Translations under genes and position numbers: made by a program
Notes under the pieces: model-generated
What the model was told of the DNA's origin: nothing
The model's input: the letters and a program-made list of their open reading frames with translations, nothing else
The model's database searches: none
In this document: piece by piece, positions 50,150-60,261 of the stretch
How positions within the stretch are numbered: the first letter of the stretch is position 1
Layout of the letters: every line of letters begins with the position of its first letter
Assembly: GCF_016650695.1 (NCBI RefSeq)
Contig: NZ_JAEKFH010000005.1
Span: 620,001 to 684,000 of the forward strand
Reading direction: 5' to 3'
Source of the DNA: Pseudomonas sp. TH41
Lineage (GTDB): Bacteria > Pseudomonadota > Gammaproteobacteria > Pseudomonadales > Pseudomonadaceae
Length of the DNA: 64,000 nt

Positions 50150-50896
50150 TTGATGTGGGTGCAAACCCGCGGGCCACCAAATCAGCCTGTGATCCTTTTT
50201 GACTACTCGACCAGCCGGGCGCAGGAGGTTCCGTCGCGCCTGCTCAAAGGTTATCACGGCTACCTGATAACCGATGATTGCGCTGGTTATAACGCCTTGG
50301 GTGCGCAGTCCGGTGTCGAACGTTTAGGCTGTTGGGCACATGTGCGACGCAAGTTTATCGAGGCGCAAAAGGTGCAGCCTAAAGGTAAAACCGGGCGTGC
50401 CGATATGACCCTGAATCTGATCAACAAGCTGTACGGTATCGAGCGAGATTTAAAAGAAGTCGGCGATGAACATCGCCACGAAAGCCGACAGCAAAACAGC
50501 CTGCCGGTGTTGGTGCAGTTGTAAACATGGTTGGAGAAAACCCAGCCACAAGTGACGGCGCAAAATGCACTGGGCAAAGCCATCAGCTACCTGGCCAGCA
50601 ACTGGATCAAGTTGGTGCGCAACACCGAAGCCGGTTACTTGCCGATCGACAACAATGCGGCAGAGCGTGCGATCAGGCCCTTCGTTATCGGGCGCAAGAA
50701 TTGGCTGTTCAGCGACACGCCCAAAGGCGCGATGGCCAGCGATCCACTTTACAGTTTGGTCGAGACGGCTAAAGCCAACGGCCAAGAGCCCTATGCGTGG
50801 TTGCGCCACGCACTTGAACGCCTGCCACAGGCAACCTCGGTTGAAGATTACGAAGCCTTGCTGCCTTGGAACTGCTCGCTCGCATCGCCTCGCTAA
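50150..50896 (+). pseudogene. IS66-type transposase remnant with in-frame stop
   Basis: About 245 residues of the C-terminal half of an IS66 TnpC transposase (LFDYSTSRAQEVPSRLLKGYHG, DCWAH-like GCWAHVRRKFIEA, PIDNNAAERAIRPFVIGRKNWLF). A TAA at 50522-50524 splits the one frame, so a single base change killed it. The N-terminal half and the accessory genes are missing. The right end at about 50900-50925 joins phage tail debris. Confidence 0.87.
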
Positions 50897-51036
50897 GCGC
50901 ACCGCCTATTTTTGAATAGGTGGGGTTCATGGGCGAACCGTTGTTCGATAGGCACCTCGTCGCCATTTTCATCCGCCCAGGGGAGGATGATCTCGACCAC
51001 AATGCCCTGGTCGATCCGTGCGTAGCTTTTCATCAT
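50893..51036 (-). pseudogene. Remnant of a phage tail-fibre assembly-like protein
   Basis: MMKSYARIDQGIVVEIILP then ADENGDEVPIEQRFAHEP is like the start of the short proteins found downstream of tail fibre genes in Pseudomonas prophages. It runs into the IS66 remnant and stops after 47 residues, so the insertion cut the gene. Confidence 0.6.
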
Positions 51037-51044
51037 GCGTACCC

Positions 51045-51245
51045 TCAAATGATAACAATACCGGCTTTACCGGCGCCTCCGGGCTGGTTTGCCCCACCGG
51101 ACCCAGCCACTACCCCCGATCCGCCTGCACCGTAGTTCGGAGCGGCCACGCCACTTGAGTTGATATAACCGGCGAAATGCCACCACCGTCGAACATGGAA
51201 GCGCCGCCAGCACACTTTTTCAACTTTGGCATCGGGACGCATCAT
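51045..51245 (-). pseudogene. Tail-fibre C-terminal fragment
   Basis: About 45 glycine-rich residues (GVAAPNYGAGGSGVVAGSGG) end in GKAGIVII and a stop, as in many phage and tailocin fibre ends. The left part has no fibre likeness, so only the 3' end of the gene remains, directly upstream of the tail-assembly-like remnant. Confidence 0.55.
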
Positions 51246-51301
51246 GGCCGCTGGCTTCTGAAAGAGATCGGGAGCACAGCATCAGGCATCAAATCGCGGC
51301 T

Positions 51302-51583
51302 TTGAATGTGGGGTTCGTGGAGCGGTTACATTTCAACAAGTGGGTGCATAACCCGGACGGGCTTTACGATATTGATCCCGCGACGGGTAACGCCTCCAAC
51401 TGCGCAGCCCGAGTCACTTCCCACTACCGGCACTTCCATGTGGATCTGCAGGACGCCGGTGAGGTCAAGTGCTGCACGCCCAACATCGATTGCCGCGCTT
51501 GCCGGCTCTATGCTCAGTCCCTGGGAAGCGCGTTACAAAGACAAACCGGCCGCTCACGCAGAGGGGCTGACTTCGAGACCTAG
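51302..51583 (+). pseudogene. Possible radical SAM/SPASM-type C-terminal fragment
   Basis: The reading NVGFVERLHFNKWVHNPDGL, then SHYRHFHVDLQDAGEVKCC and PNIDCRACRLYAQS resembles the cysteine-rich C-terminal region of SPASM-type radical SAM proteins, but the core is absent. Short and isolated, so probably a leftover of a replaced O-antigen gene. Uncertain. Confidence 0.35.
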
Positions 51584-51770
51584 ATGAAGTTATGGCGGCT
51601 CTGGCATCTGTTGTTCTGGGGAGAACTGCCAGATGAATTTGCTCAAGATGATAGTCAGCATCGCCCAATAGTCGTTGCTGACAGCGCCCCACGATTAATA
51701 AATATAATATCAAGCACTTTTTAACAGACGCATGTACAAGCAGCCCCCTATCGACATCATCAAGGCGGAA

Positions 51771-51788
51771 ACGGCTTCCCCAAGCCGT
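51771..51788 (-). terminator. Weak terminator candidate after the second wbpM
   Basis: A 7-bp stem ACGGCTT/AAGCCGT with a GGGG loop on the minus strand, followed by few T's, about 64 bases beyond the wbpM stop. Confidence 0.35.
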
Positions 51789-51851
51789 CTCCCAAACCTA
51801 TCGATGTCGATAGCCGATCAAAAAATGACAGCGTTGCTAGTTGTGCAACCG

Positions 51852-53858
51852 TCAGGGCTCCCTGCGATGCTGCTGGTAAAGCCAGTCGACAATTTCACCA
51901 TCCGGAGCATAACCACTGACGGTATTTCGTAGCAGCTGACGAACCCTTGCATAGTCGTCATTCTCGATAGCTTGTAGCAATTCGGACAACCTCACGCTGA
52001 GCACATCCCACGGAAGCAGATCTTCATTCGCACTCATGATCATCGGGTGCTGAGTGGCGACCACGTTGTCTCCAATCAGCAGCTCTTCGTAAAGCTTTTC
52101 ACCTGGGCGAAGCCCAGTAAACTCGATCGCAATATCACCGTGGGGATTTTTATCCGAGCGGACACTGAGGCCCGAAAGATGAATCATCTTTTCCGCCAAT
52201 TTGACGATCTTTACGGGATCCCCCATATCCAACACAAAAACATCCCCTCCCAGTCCCATCGAGCCCGCCTGGATAACTAATTGGGCAGCCTCAGGAATAG
52301 TCATAAAATAACGGGTAATTTTCGGGTGTGTCACCGTCAATGGACCGCCAGACTTGATCTGCTTATGGAAAAGCGGAATAACGGACCCGGAGGAGCCCAG
52401 CACATTACCAAAACGCACCATGGTAAAACGGGTTCTATTCACTCGAGAGACATTCGATCTGTCACCGAAGAGAACGGGAGCCTGTTCTTTACTGAGCGCT
52501 TGCAAAATCATTTCAGCCAGACGCTTGGTACTGCCCATCACATTCGTTGGCCGTACAGCCTTGTCAGTGGAAATCAACACGAAGTTTGTCACGCCCGCTT
52601 GCAATGCTGCCTGAGCGGTATTGAGTGTACCTAGCACATTATTATGCACGCCCTCGGCAATATTATGTTCGACAATAGGAACATGTTTATAGGCAGCTGC
52701 GTGATAAACCGTATCGATGTGCCAGGCACTCATCACACTCAGTAATTTTTCCTGATTTCGCACCGACCCCAAAATGGGTAACACACGAACAGACAGGGCT
52801 TCACGAGAAACACGCTGTTCAAGCTCAGACAAGATACTGTAGAGGTTGAACTCACTATGCTCGAACAACAAAAGCGTCTTAGGGCCCAAGGTCAGAATTT
52901 GCCGACAAAGCTCTGAACCAATAGACCCCCCAGCCCCCGTGACCAGCACCGAACGCCCCTTGATACAATGCTCAAGCAGTTCCGCTTGAGCCGTAACAGC
53001 ATCACGCCCCAACAAATCGGCGATATCCACTTCCTGAATATCATCGACTTTCACTCGCCCACTGGCCAAGTCCATAAAGCCGGGAACACTACGAACGTGC
53101 AGAGGATAGGTTTCCAATAGGCTCAGAATTTCACGACGGCGACCTCGTGAAGAAGACGGTACTGCCAATAAAATTTCTTGGGCGCCCGTGGAGTCGATCA
53201 TCTGTTGGATATGTTTAGGTTTGTAGACCTGTAGCCCCGAAATGATCCTGTCGGCGATGCTGCTGTCATCATCGATGAAGGCAACGGGACGCATCACACG
53301 CCCCATCCGCAACGCCGCGACCAGTTGATTGCCCGCAGCACCGGCCCCGTAAATAGCTACTCTGGGCAAACCATTGTCACGACTGGCAAATGGCACATGC
53401 TGAGCCGCTGCAAACCAGTCGCCGAGAAAATACTGGCGCATGGCCAAACGCAGGCCACCAATCATGATCAGACTTAGCCACCAGTAGTTGAAAATGATCG
53501 AACGAGGAACAACATTTTGATGATTGCTGTACCAATAAACGATAACACCAAGAATCAGGGACGACAGACTGACCGCTTTGACGATTGTAATAAGAGCATC
53601 ATTGCCGAAATAGCGCATGACGGCACGATACATACCAAAACGAATAAATAACGGTATGCTAACAACTGGCGCACTGAGAAAGAGCCAAAGTTGAGTTCTA
53701 AAAGGGTTGATCATCTCATCAACCCCTAACCGCACAATAAAAGCCATCCACAAAGCCAACCAAACCAGCCCCACATCCACGCAGACCTGAATAATACGTT
53801 TGTGGCGACGCGGGCGCGTAACCAACCAGTTACGCAGCCTATCGACATTTCGTTGCAC
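51852..53858 (-). CDS. wbpM: WbpM-type nucleotide-sugar 4,6-dehydratase, second copy
   Basis: A 668-residue paralogue of the gene at 48046, with the same membrane helices, TGAGGSIGSELC and STDKAVRPTNVMGSTK. The GTG at 53858 has AGAGG seven bases upstream and gives the same length as the first copy; a longer frame to 54092 runs into the next gap. It belongs to the sugar-transferase / aminotransferase / GNAT group upstream and probably supplies their 4-keto sugar. Confidence 0.93.
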   Translation of the reverse strand: MQRNVDRLRNWLVTRPRRHKRIIQVCVDVGLVWLALWMAFIVRLGVDEMINPFRTQLWLFLSAPVVSIPLFIRFGMYRAVMRYFGNDALITIVKAVSLSSLILGVIVYWYSNHQNVVPRSIIFNYWWLSLIMIGGLRLAMRQYFLGDWFAAAQHVPFASRDNGLPRVAIYGAGAAGNQLVAALRMGRVMRPVAFIDDDSSIADRIISGLQVYKPKHIQQMIDSTGAQEILLAVPSSSRGRRREILSLLETYPLHVRSVPGFMDLASGRVKVDDIQEVDIADLLGRDAVTAQAELLEHCIKGRSVLVTGAGGSIGSELCRQILTLGPKTLLLFEHSEFNLYSILSELEQRVSREALSVRVLPILGSVRNQEKLLSVMSAWHIDTVYHAAAYKHVPIVEHNIAEGVHNNVLGTLNTAQAALQAGVTNFVLISTDKAVRPTNVMGSTKRLAEMILQALSKEQAPVLFGDRSNVSRVNRTRFTMVRFGNVLGSSGSVIPLFHKQIKSGGPLTVTHPKITRYFMTIPEAAQLVIQAGSMGLGGDVFVLDMGDPVKIVKLAEKMIHLSGLSVRSDKNPHGDIAIEFTGLRPGEKLYEELLIGDNVVATQHPMIMSANEDLLPWDVLSVRLSELLQAIENDDYARVRQLLRNTVSGYAPDGEIVDWLYQQHRREP

Positions 53859-54037
53859 AGTGACACCTCTTATTGCAGAGCACTCGTCAAACCTAACAGA
53901 AAATGATTGCCTGAAACAAAGCCGATCAGCCAGATTGCACTGAAAGAATACAGGAGAAATCGACACCGCACACCGGCTTTCCCCCCAGCCCGCCCCCGAT
54001 GCCGAACAGGCTCGGCAACGGCCTAAGCGGCTAACTC

Positions 54038-54631
54038 TCAGCGGATTACAATTTTCAGCAATGTGGCAAAAATGATCCGAATATCCACACACACACCATG
54101 ATTTTTTACATATTCCAAATAATAAGCTTGCTTGATTGGCAATATCACATCTATGTAGGCCTGCCGAGGATCCGGGTACTTGGCCAGCAACTGATTTTCA
54201 TCCACCATTTCAATAGATGCACGATCGGTAATGCCCGGTCGCACCGACAACACACGCTCCCTTACAATCGGGTCATAGCAATCCATGAACTCCTGCACCT
54301 CGGGTCGAGGCCCGACAAGGCTCATTTTCCCAAGCAGCACGTCTATCAACTGAGGGAGCTCGTCGATCTTGAATCGTCTCAGAAAATAGCCCGAGCGAGT
54401 AATCCGGTTATCCTCACCTACCGTCAGACGACCACCGGACTCCGAGTCTGTGCGCATTGTTCTGAATTTATGAATTCGAAACGACTCACCGAAGCGTCCT
54501 ACTCTGACCTGCCTGAAAAAGGCGGGTCCCGGGGAATCATATTTTATCCATAAAAAAATCAACAAAAAAAGTGGGCTCAATACGAGCAGCCCTAACAACG
54601 AAAACAGTATATCGAAAAATCGTTTAAGCAT
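54038..54631 (-). CDS. PglC-like initiating sugar-phosphate transferase
   Basis: A 197-residue monotopic transferase: one N-terminal re-entrant hydrophobic segment (FFDILFSLLGLLVLSPLFLLIF) then the family motifs DSPGPAFFRQVRVG, HKFRTMRTDSE and LVGPRPEV with GITDRASIE. It adds a sugar phosphate to undecaprenyl phosphate, the first step of O-antigen unit assembly. Length and motifs fit PglC better than WbaP. Its start overlaps the aminotransferase stop by eight bases. Confidence 0.92.
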   Translation of the reverse strand: MLKRFFDILFSLLGLLVLSPLFLLIFLWIKYDSPGPAFFRQVRVGRFGESFRIHKFRTMRTDSESGGRLTVGEDNRITRSGYFLRRFKIDELPQLIDVLLGKMSLVGPRPEVQEFMDCYDPIVRERVLSVRPGITDRASIEMVDENQLLAKYPDPRQAYIDVILPIKQAYYLEYVKNHGVCVDIRIIFATLLKIVIR

Positions 54632-55787
54632 TGTTCAGCACCGAGCGGATGCTGTTAACCACACGAAGCAGATCTTCCTCAGTCATCTTGGTATAGAGGG
54701 GAATGGAAACTTCTTGCTCAAACAGCCTTTGTGCGACAGGAAACATTTCGGGCGTCACTGCGCAGCTCTCCTTCCAATAAGGGTGGAGATGCAATGGAAT
54801 AAAATGAACCGAGCAACCGATACCACGTTTTGCCATTTCCTCAATAAACGTGTCTCTGCTGACCCCGCACTCCGGAAGCAAACGAATCGGGTACAAATGT
54901 CGAGCATGCAAATCTCCGGCTGCTGCATCAGGTGGCAAGCAGATAGGCAAACCCGCCAGTGCGGAATTATAAGCCTGCGCCATCAACTCTCTCTTGACCT
55001 GAAAGCCTGGGAGTCTGTGCAGTTGATGAATCCCCATCGCCGCTGCGATGTCACTCATGTTGTATTTGAACCCCGGCGCGACGATTTCGTAAAACCAAGC
55101 CGGTGTTTTGGAAACATAACGATCAAATGCGTCTTTGCTAATCCCGTGCAAACGCATGATTTTGCAGCGTTTGGCAAGCTCGGCATCCGCCGTAACGACC
55201 ATCCCGCCTTCACCGGTCGTCATTGTTTTATTTGCATAAAAACTGAAGACGGTGAAATCCGATGCCAACTTGCCGATTTTGCACCCGCGCCACGTCGTAG
55301 GTAACGCATGAGCGGCATCTTCCACGACTCGCAGACCATGCTGCTTCGCGATGGACAGGATCGCGTCCATGTCACAGCTAAGACCGGCAAAGTGAACAGG
55401 CATGATTGCTTTTGTTTTCGGCGTAATGGCCGCAACAATAGCCTGCGGGTCAATATTGAAAGTGCTTTCAAGTACGTCAACGAAAACGGGAGTGCCGCCA
55501 AGATATCGAACCACCTCGGCGGTGGCGGTGAAGGTATAGGTGGGCAGTATCACCTCATCACCAGGACCAATCCCGATGGCCTCCAGGGCAAGGTGCAGGC
55601 CAGCGGTGGCCGAGTTCACAGCGATACTCTCGACCCCCCCGCCAAGGAATTCAGAGAAATTCTGCTCAAACTGACGAGTTTTTGGTCCCGTGGTGACCCA
55701 ACCCGAACGGATCGCATCCACGACTTCAGCAATTTCCTCTTCCCCAATCTCGGGAAGCGCAAAAGGCAAAAACTTTTCATCAGACAT
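54624..55787 (-). CDS. DegT/DnrJ-type sugar aminotransferase
   Basis: A 387-residue PLP enzyme that converts a 4-keto sugar nucleotide to a 4-amino sugar. Seen: VNSATAGLHLALEAIG at the cofactor phosphate site, VEDAAHALPTTW, and the Schiff-base lysine in FSFYANKTMTTGEGG. It should act on the product of the WbpM-type enzyme. It overlaps both neighbours. Confidence 0.93.
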   Translation of the reverse strand: MSDEKFLPFALPEIGEEEIAEVVDAIRSGWVTTGPKTRQFEQNFSEFLGGGVESIAVNSATAGLHLALEAIGIGPGDEVILPTYTFTATAEVVRYLGGTPVFVDVLESTFNIDPQAIVAAITPKTKAIMPVHFAGLSCDMDAILSIAKQHGLRVVEDAAHALPTTWRGCKIGKLASDFTVFSFYANKTMTTGEGGMVVTADAELAKRCKIMRLHGISKDAFDRYVSKTPAWFYEIVAPGFKYNMSDIAAAMGIHQLHRLPGFQVKRELMAQAYNSALAGLPICLPPDAAAGDLHARHLYPIRLLPECGVSRDTFIEEMAKRGIGCSVHFIPLHLHPYWKESCAVTPEMFPVAQRLFEQEVSIPLYTKMTEEDLLRVVNSIRSVLNNA

Positions 55788-56421
55788 GCTGCACCCCTAG
55801 CTGTTTCATATAACGATTCATGTGTCTTCCCCCGCCCTTCAACACCGTTGATTCGAGCCGGTAACCATTGTTCAAATAAAAAGAATTAACAGCCGAGTTT
55901 TCATCCTGATCCGTCATCAAATAGACAAAATCAAATCGAGACTCATTCGCAAAAGACTCTACATTTTCCAGCAGCTTTTTCCCGACACCCTGTCCCTGAG
56001 CCTCAGGTGATACAGATATGGTACTCAATAAGACAGCGTTTGCCGTATTAAATTCGCTGCTCGCATCCCCTCTGTAAAAAATGGCGGAGACCAATTTACG
56101 TGCGACCAAGCCTGGTTTTTTTAACAAACTCGGGATGGCCCGAATGGAAAATTTCAACCACTGCTTTTTCAACAGTTCTTTATAAAACAGAGAAGGATTC
56201 CCAATTGCAACAGCAGAACCAATTGGCTTTTTTCCTTGTCCATCGGTGTCGAACGCCACCAGACAGGCACAGTTCGGAGAGGACAAATAATTACTATAGA
56301 GCACGCTCAAAAAACCCTCCCCCAATGAACTCAGAAAAAAATCAGGGAAGGCGGCGATGTGAAGATCCACCAAACTCCTGACGAGATCAGGATCAGGAGT
56401 ACTTATCTTTTTGACATTCAT
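55780..56421 (-). CDS. GNAT acetyltransferase, sugar N-acetylation likely
   Basis: A 213-residue GNAT protein with VSPEAQGQGVGKKLLENVES, the acetyl-CoA loop, and FYLNNGYRLE at the C terminus. In this place it probably acetylates the amino group made by the upstream aminotransferase, replacing the hexapeptide-repeat PglD type. Overlaps the aminotransferase by eight bases and the glycosyltransferase by four (ATGA). Confidence 0.85.
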   Translation of the reverse strand: MNVKKISTPDPDLVRSLVDLHIAAFPDFFLSSLGEGFLSVLYSNYLSSPNCACLVAFDTDGQGKKPIGSAVAIGNPSLFYKELLKKQWLKFSIRAIPSLLKKPGLVARKLVSAIFYRGDASSEFNTANAVLLSTISVSPEAQGQGVGKKLLENVESFANESRFDFVYLMTDQDENSAVNSFYLNNGYRLESTVLKGGGRHMNRYMKQLGVQHV

Positions 56422-57659
56422 ACCAGACTCCCAAAAATCTTATTGATTTTTGCCAAGGCCACGTCAGATGAGTAGAAATTTTCAGCATATTCCCGACCTG
56501 ATGTGCCCATGCTCAGACGCTCCTGAGGGGATAGCTCCATGAGTGAGTCCAGACAGGAAAAAATGGCCTGATCGGTTCTATCCTCAACACAAAACCCCGC
56601 TCCTGATTTCTCGAGTTCGATTGCCGATTCACTCCGCTTGTTCGTCAACAACATGATCGGACGAGAAGAAAGCATGTAGGTAATCAGTTTTGAAGGTACC
56701 GATGCCCACTCTTGACCTGCAGCAATAGGAAGCAACAGCACGTCGGCAGCACCAAAGACAAGGGAGGTCATCTCTGAGGGCCATGGGACAATAAACTTAA
56801 CCTTTGACTCGCATCCGCTCTTACTCACAAGCTCACGCAAACCGGGTACCAGAGAACCGTCCCCAGCCAGAACGAATAGCACATCTTTCTTAAAGAGAAC
56901 GACGTGTTGCATCAACTCATCCAGTCCGGAAGCAACCCCCATATTGCCACCGTAAACACAGACAAATGTCTCATCCCTAAGCGTTATAGAGAGGTGCCTC
57001 GCCAATTCCGTCCGAGCCTCAGTCCTGTCGCACACTTCAACCTGGTTACTTTTCACCCAATTTCGAATCACGGTGACTTTACTTTCCTTCACGCCTCGCC
57101 GCTCAACGAAAGCGGACTTGAAACCTTCGGAAATAACCACGATATGGTCACATTTTTTTGCGATCCATGAGTCTAAAAAAAACAGCGTCTTGAATATAGC
57201 ACTGGTCTCTTTCAAGCGCTTTTGTGCTGACAACGATTCAGGGTAAAGGTCCTGAATACTCGCAACGACCTTTATGCCCTTTATTCGGCACGCCAACACC
57301 AATAAGCCCAAGGAAAAAACCGGCCAGACATTCGCGTAAACCAAATCCACCTTGCGTTGTTTCAGGATAAAAATGAATACCGATAAACCGAATGAAATAT
57401 TTTCAATAAATCGGGAAAAAAAACCAGATTTTTTCGACGCCAGCGCAGACAACCTCGCCACCTTGAACGGCTGCGGCATCTCTGAAATTTTTCTCTCGAC
57501 ATCGGCCTTTGCAATATTCCTACTGGGTGTAGGGCATGCGACCACGACCTCATGACCTTCACCGTGAAGGTACCGAGCCACGTCCATACTTGTCTTTGCA
57601 CTGACAACAGGCTCGGGAGGGAAAACGCAGCTCGCAACAATTACTTTCAAGTCACACAC
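56418..57659 (-). CDS. Glycosyltransferase family 4-like
   Basis: A 413-residue protein with two Rossmann halves: N-terminal VFPPEPVVSAKTSMDVARYL and C-terminal VYGGNMGVASGLDEL, plus FVLAGDGSLVPGL. It resembles WbuB-type transferases next to PglC-like enzymes and likely adds the second sugar. It overlaps the GNAT gene; ManC lies five bases upstream on the same strand. Confidence 0.88.
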   Translation of the reverse strand: MCDLKVIVASCVFPPEPVVSAKTSMDVARYLHGEGHEVVVACPTPSRNIAKADVERKISEMPQPFKVARLSALASKKSGFFSRFIENISFGLSVFIFILKQRKVDLVYANVWPVFSLGLLVLACRIKGIKVVASIQDLYPESLSAQKRLKETSAIFKTLFFLDSWIAKKCDHIVVISEGFKSAFVERRGVKESKVTVIRNWVKSNQVEVCDRTEARTELARHLSITLRDETFVCVYGGNMGVASGLDELMQHVVLFKKDVLFVLAGDGSLVPGLRELVSKSGCESKVKFIVPWPSEMTSLVFGAADVLLLPIAAGQEWASVPSKLITYMLSSRPIMLLTNKRSESAIELEKSGAGFCVEDRTDQAIFSCLDSLMELSPQERLSMGTSGREYAENFYSSDVALAKINKIFGSLV

Positions 57660-57664
57660 CTCAA

Positions 57665-59071
57665 TTAACTACGTCCATAACGATCTTCAAAGCGAACAAT
57701 ATCGTCCTCTCCCAAATACGAACCCGACTGAACCTCAATCAACTCAAGAGGTAATTTCCCCGGGTTTTCCAGCGCGTGGACCTGGCCAATTGGAATGTAG
57801 GTGGATTGATTTTCAGTCACCAAATAGCTTTCTTTACCATTGGTCACCTTTGCCGTTCCGCTGACCACAACCCAATGTTCAGCTCGATGATGATGCATCT
57901 GCACAGACAGCTTTGCGCCCGGTCTTACTGAAATACGCTTGACCTGATAACGGTTGCCCTTATCAATAGAGTCGTAGCTTCCCCAGGGTCGGTATACTTC
58001 ACGATGACAAAGAAACTCCGACCTGTTTTTCGACTTTAATTTGTCGACAATAACCTTGACATCCTGAACGCTGTCTTTATGCGCGATCAATATTGAGTCT
58101 TTTGTTTCGACAATGACCAAGTCATCCACCCCTACCGCCGTGACAAGGCGACTTTCAGAGTGCACGTATGTATTACGTGTGTTATGGACCAGAACATCGC
58201 CTTTCAGTATATTCCCTTCCTCATTTTTTGAGCCAACATCCCATAACGCTGACCAAGACCCAATATCGCTCCAGCCGGCGCCCATAGGAACCACTACTGA
58301 GTTAGCCGTTTTTTCCATAACCGCGTAATCGACTGACAAATCGGGACATGCGGAAAAAATCTTTGCATTGATACGCGTAAAGTGAAGATCTTCTTCTCCT
58401 TCGCTAAGCGCCTCACGGCAAATATCAAAAATTTCAGGTTGAAAAAACTTCAGTTCTTTCAGGAAACTGCTCGCACGAAACAAAAACATGCCGCTGTTCC
58501 ACAAGAAACCGCCTTGCTTCAGGTAACCCTCCGCCACGGAAAGTTTAGGTTTCTCGACAAACTTCTTTACCTCGTAGCCCCCACCGTCAAGAGACATGCC
58601 CTGTTCGATGTAACCGTAGCCGGTCTCCGGGGAAGTTGGATTAATGCCGAATACGACCAGACGCCCCGACTCTGCAAAAGGTAATGCCGTCAACACGCTG
58701 GCGTGGAAGGCGGATACGTCCTGGATATAGTGATCTGCTGCCAGGACCAAGATAACGGGGTCCTTACCATCCTGCATGACCCTCATTGCGGCCAGAGCAA
58801 TGGCCGGGGCCGTGTTGCGACCTTCAGGCTCCAAGAGAATATTCGCATCCTCAAGCCCTATTTGACGTAACTGCTCAGCCGCCAAAAACCGATGTTGCTC
58901 ATTACAGATCAGCTGAGGAGGAACGGAAGTGAGCCCCTCCAAACGTCGAATCGTCGTCTGCAGCATAGAAGAGTCATCGATCAGGGGCAGGAACTGCTTG
59001 GGATGCTGCTGGCGTGAGATGGGCCAGAGCCTGGAACCAAATCCACCCGCCATAATCACCGGAACGATCAT
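57665..59071 (-). CDS. Mannose-1-phosphate guanylyltransferase / mannose-6-phosphate isomerase
   Basis: A 468-residue bifunctional enzyme of the ManC/AlgA/WbpW type. The N-terminal pyrophosphorylase half has the MAGGFGSRLWPISRQQHPKQ signature; the C-terminal cupin half has the isomerase motif QMHHHRAEHWVVVSGTA. It makes GDP-mannose for Gmd and Fcl downstream. It overlaps wzy by four bases. Confidence 0.94.
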   Translation of the reverse strand: MIVPVIMAGGFGSRLWPISRQQHPKQFLPLIDDSSMLQTTIRRLEGLTSVPPQLICNEQHRFLAAEQLRQIGLEDANILLEPEGRNTAPAIALAAMRVMQDGKDPVILVLAADHYIQDVSAFHASVLTALPFAESGRLVVFGINPTSPETGYGYIEQGMSLDGGGYEVKKFVEKPKLSVAEGYLKQGGFLWNSGMFLFRASSFLKELKFFQPEIFDICREALSEGEEDLHFTRINAKIFSACPDLSVDYAVMEKTANSVVVPMGAGWSDIGSWSALWDVGSKNEEGNILKGDVLVHNTRNTYVHSESRLVTAVGVDDLVIVETKDSILIAHKDSVQDVKVIVDKLKSKNRSEFLCHREVYRPWGSYDSIDKGNRYQVKRISVRPGAKLSVQMHHHRAEHWVVVSGTAKVTNGKESYLVTENQSTYIPIGQVHALENPGKLPLELIEVQSGSYLGEDDIVRFEDRYGRS

Positions 59072-60120
59072 AAATCACCTAATACAGAAGTGTATGGATT
59101 AACAAACTCAAGGACGAGCAATATATAGACCAACTGAAATACCGCCACACCGAGCACCAACGCACCACCCAGACGACGTCCGAATACGACAATGTAGGAA
59201 ATCAAAGAAAATATCATAAAACCATTAAATATATCGGATATCCTGTAAGCAAACACCTGCAGATCATGAAGCGACAACAGGATAATCAATCCACACAAGT
59301 GAATTATTATCGAATAACTTAAAAAAGCAGACTCCCTCTTAATCCTATCAAATAGAAACACCAACGGCGTTAACATTATAAAATGAAACAACGCACGCAT
59401 CGGATTAATACTTCCACCTTGACCGGAGAGCGCATTCTCAAGATAAAAACTTAAACGATCTATCTGCAGGATAGAGAAAAAATCAACCAATCCCTGCGAC
59501 AAACTCAGATCAAGCATATAAAAAACAAACAAAAAACAGCATAACAAATAAAGCATCAACACTGTTCTAATGCTATTAAAATAAAAAAATACAAAAAACG
59601 GCAAAAAAATGGCTGTTGAGTAATGAAAAAGAACTGCGATAAAAAAAAACAGCAGTGCTCTCAAACGCTGCCCGATATAAAACGAGAAGGAAGATAAAAA
59701 AATAAACGCCACCGCGGCGCCTATTCTGATCTGGGTAAAGTCCTGCAAAAAGAAAAAATACGAAATATACAAAGCAACACTAAACCAATAATACCCGCTG
59801 ACCCGCTTTGATACTAAAAACTTTATGCCCACACCTAATACTGCGTAGACCAAAAAAAGCAATTCCGAACTGCCACTCAAAAAAATAGAAACCTGAGACA
59901 AAAAATAAAATGTCGGCTCTATAAAAAACGCATCCAATGAACCACTGGCAACACCCGAAAAATAATCGATATAGTTAGAATGATCCTCAGACACACCCGG
60001 TGCTTGTAGTGCACACATGGCGGTCAACATGCACGCTAGTAAAAAATAGGCTGTTCCACTCTTTCTACCTAATGCAGAAAACAAGCAGGCCAATGAGAAA
60101 GGAATATAATATAAAAACAT
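59068..60120 (-). CDS. wzy: O-antigen polymerase-like membrane protein (Wzy/EpsG)
   Basis: A 350-residue protein with about ten membrane segments and a large AT-rich coding region, typical of O-unit polymerases, which share little sequence. The best start is the ATG at 60120 (MFLYYIPFSLACLFS). The EpsG-like stretch near the N terminus includes APGVSEDHSNYIDYF. Placed between ManC and Fcl. Confidence 0.75.
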   Translation of the reverse strand: MFLYYIPFSLACLFSALGRKSGTAYFLLACMLTAMCALQAPGVSEDHSNYIDYFSGVASGSLDAFFIEPTFYFLSQVSIFLSGSSELLFLVYAVLGVGIKFLVSKRVSGYYWFSVALYISYFFFLQDFTQIRIGAAVAFIFLSSFSFYIGQRLRALLFFFIAVLFHYSTAIFLPFFVFFYFNSIRTVLMLYLLCCFLFVFYMLDLSLSQGLVDFFSILQIDRLSFYLENALSGQGGSINPMRALFHFIMLTPLVFLFDRIKRESAFLSYSIIIHLCGLIILLSLHDLQVFAYRISDIFNGFMIFSLISYIVVFGRRLGGALVLGVAVFQLVYILLVLEFVNPYTSVLGDL

Positions 60121-60261
60121 GAACCGTAACTCTGAATGTACAGATGGCAATCAAAGCATCGCCAGAACGAAATTTTTAGTTTTCTACACCTCGAACAATA
60201 ACAGACAAAAGTGAGAATTTTCAAGCAGGATCCACCCGGGGCCCTGCTTGAAGCTATTGAG

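Noticed and set aside
51045..51245. Intact small secreted glycine-rich protein
   Set aside because: The sequence ends like phage fibres and lies beside a tail-assembly remnant; the left part has no signal peptide or fibre likeness.
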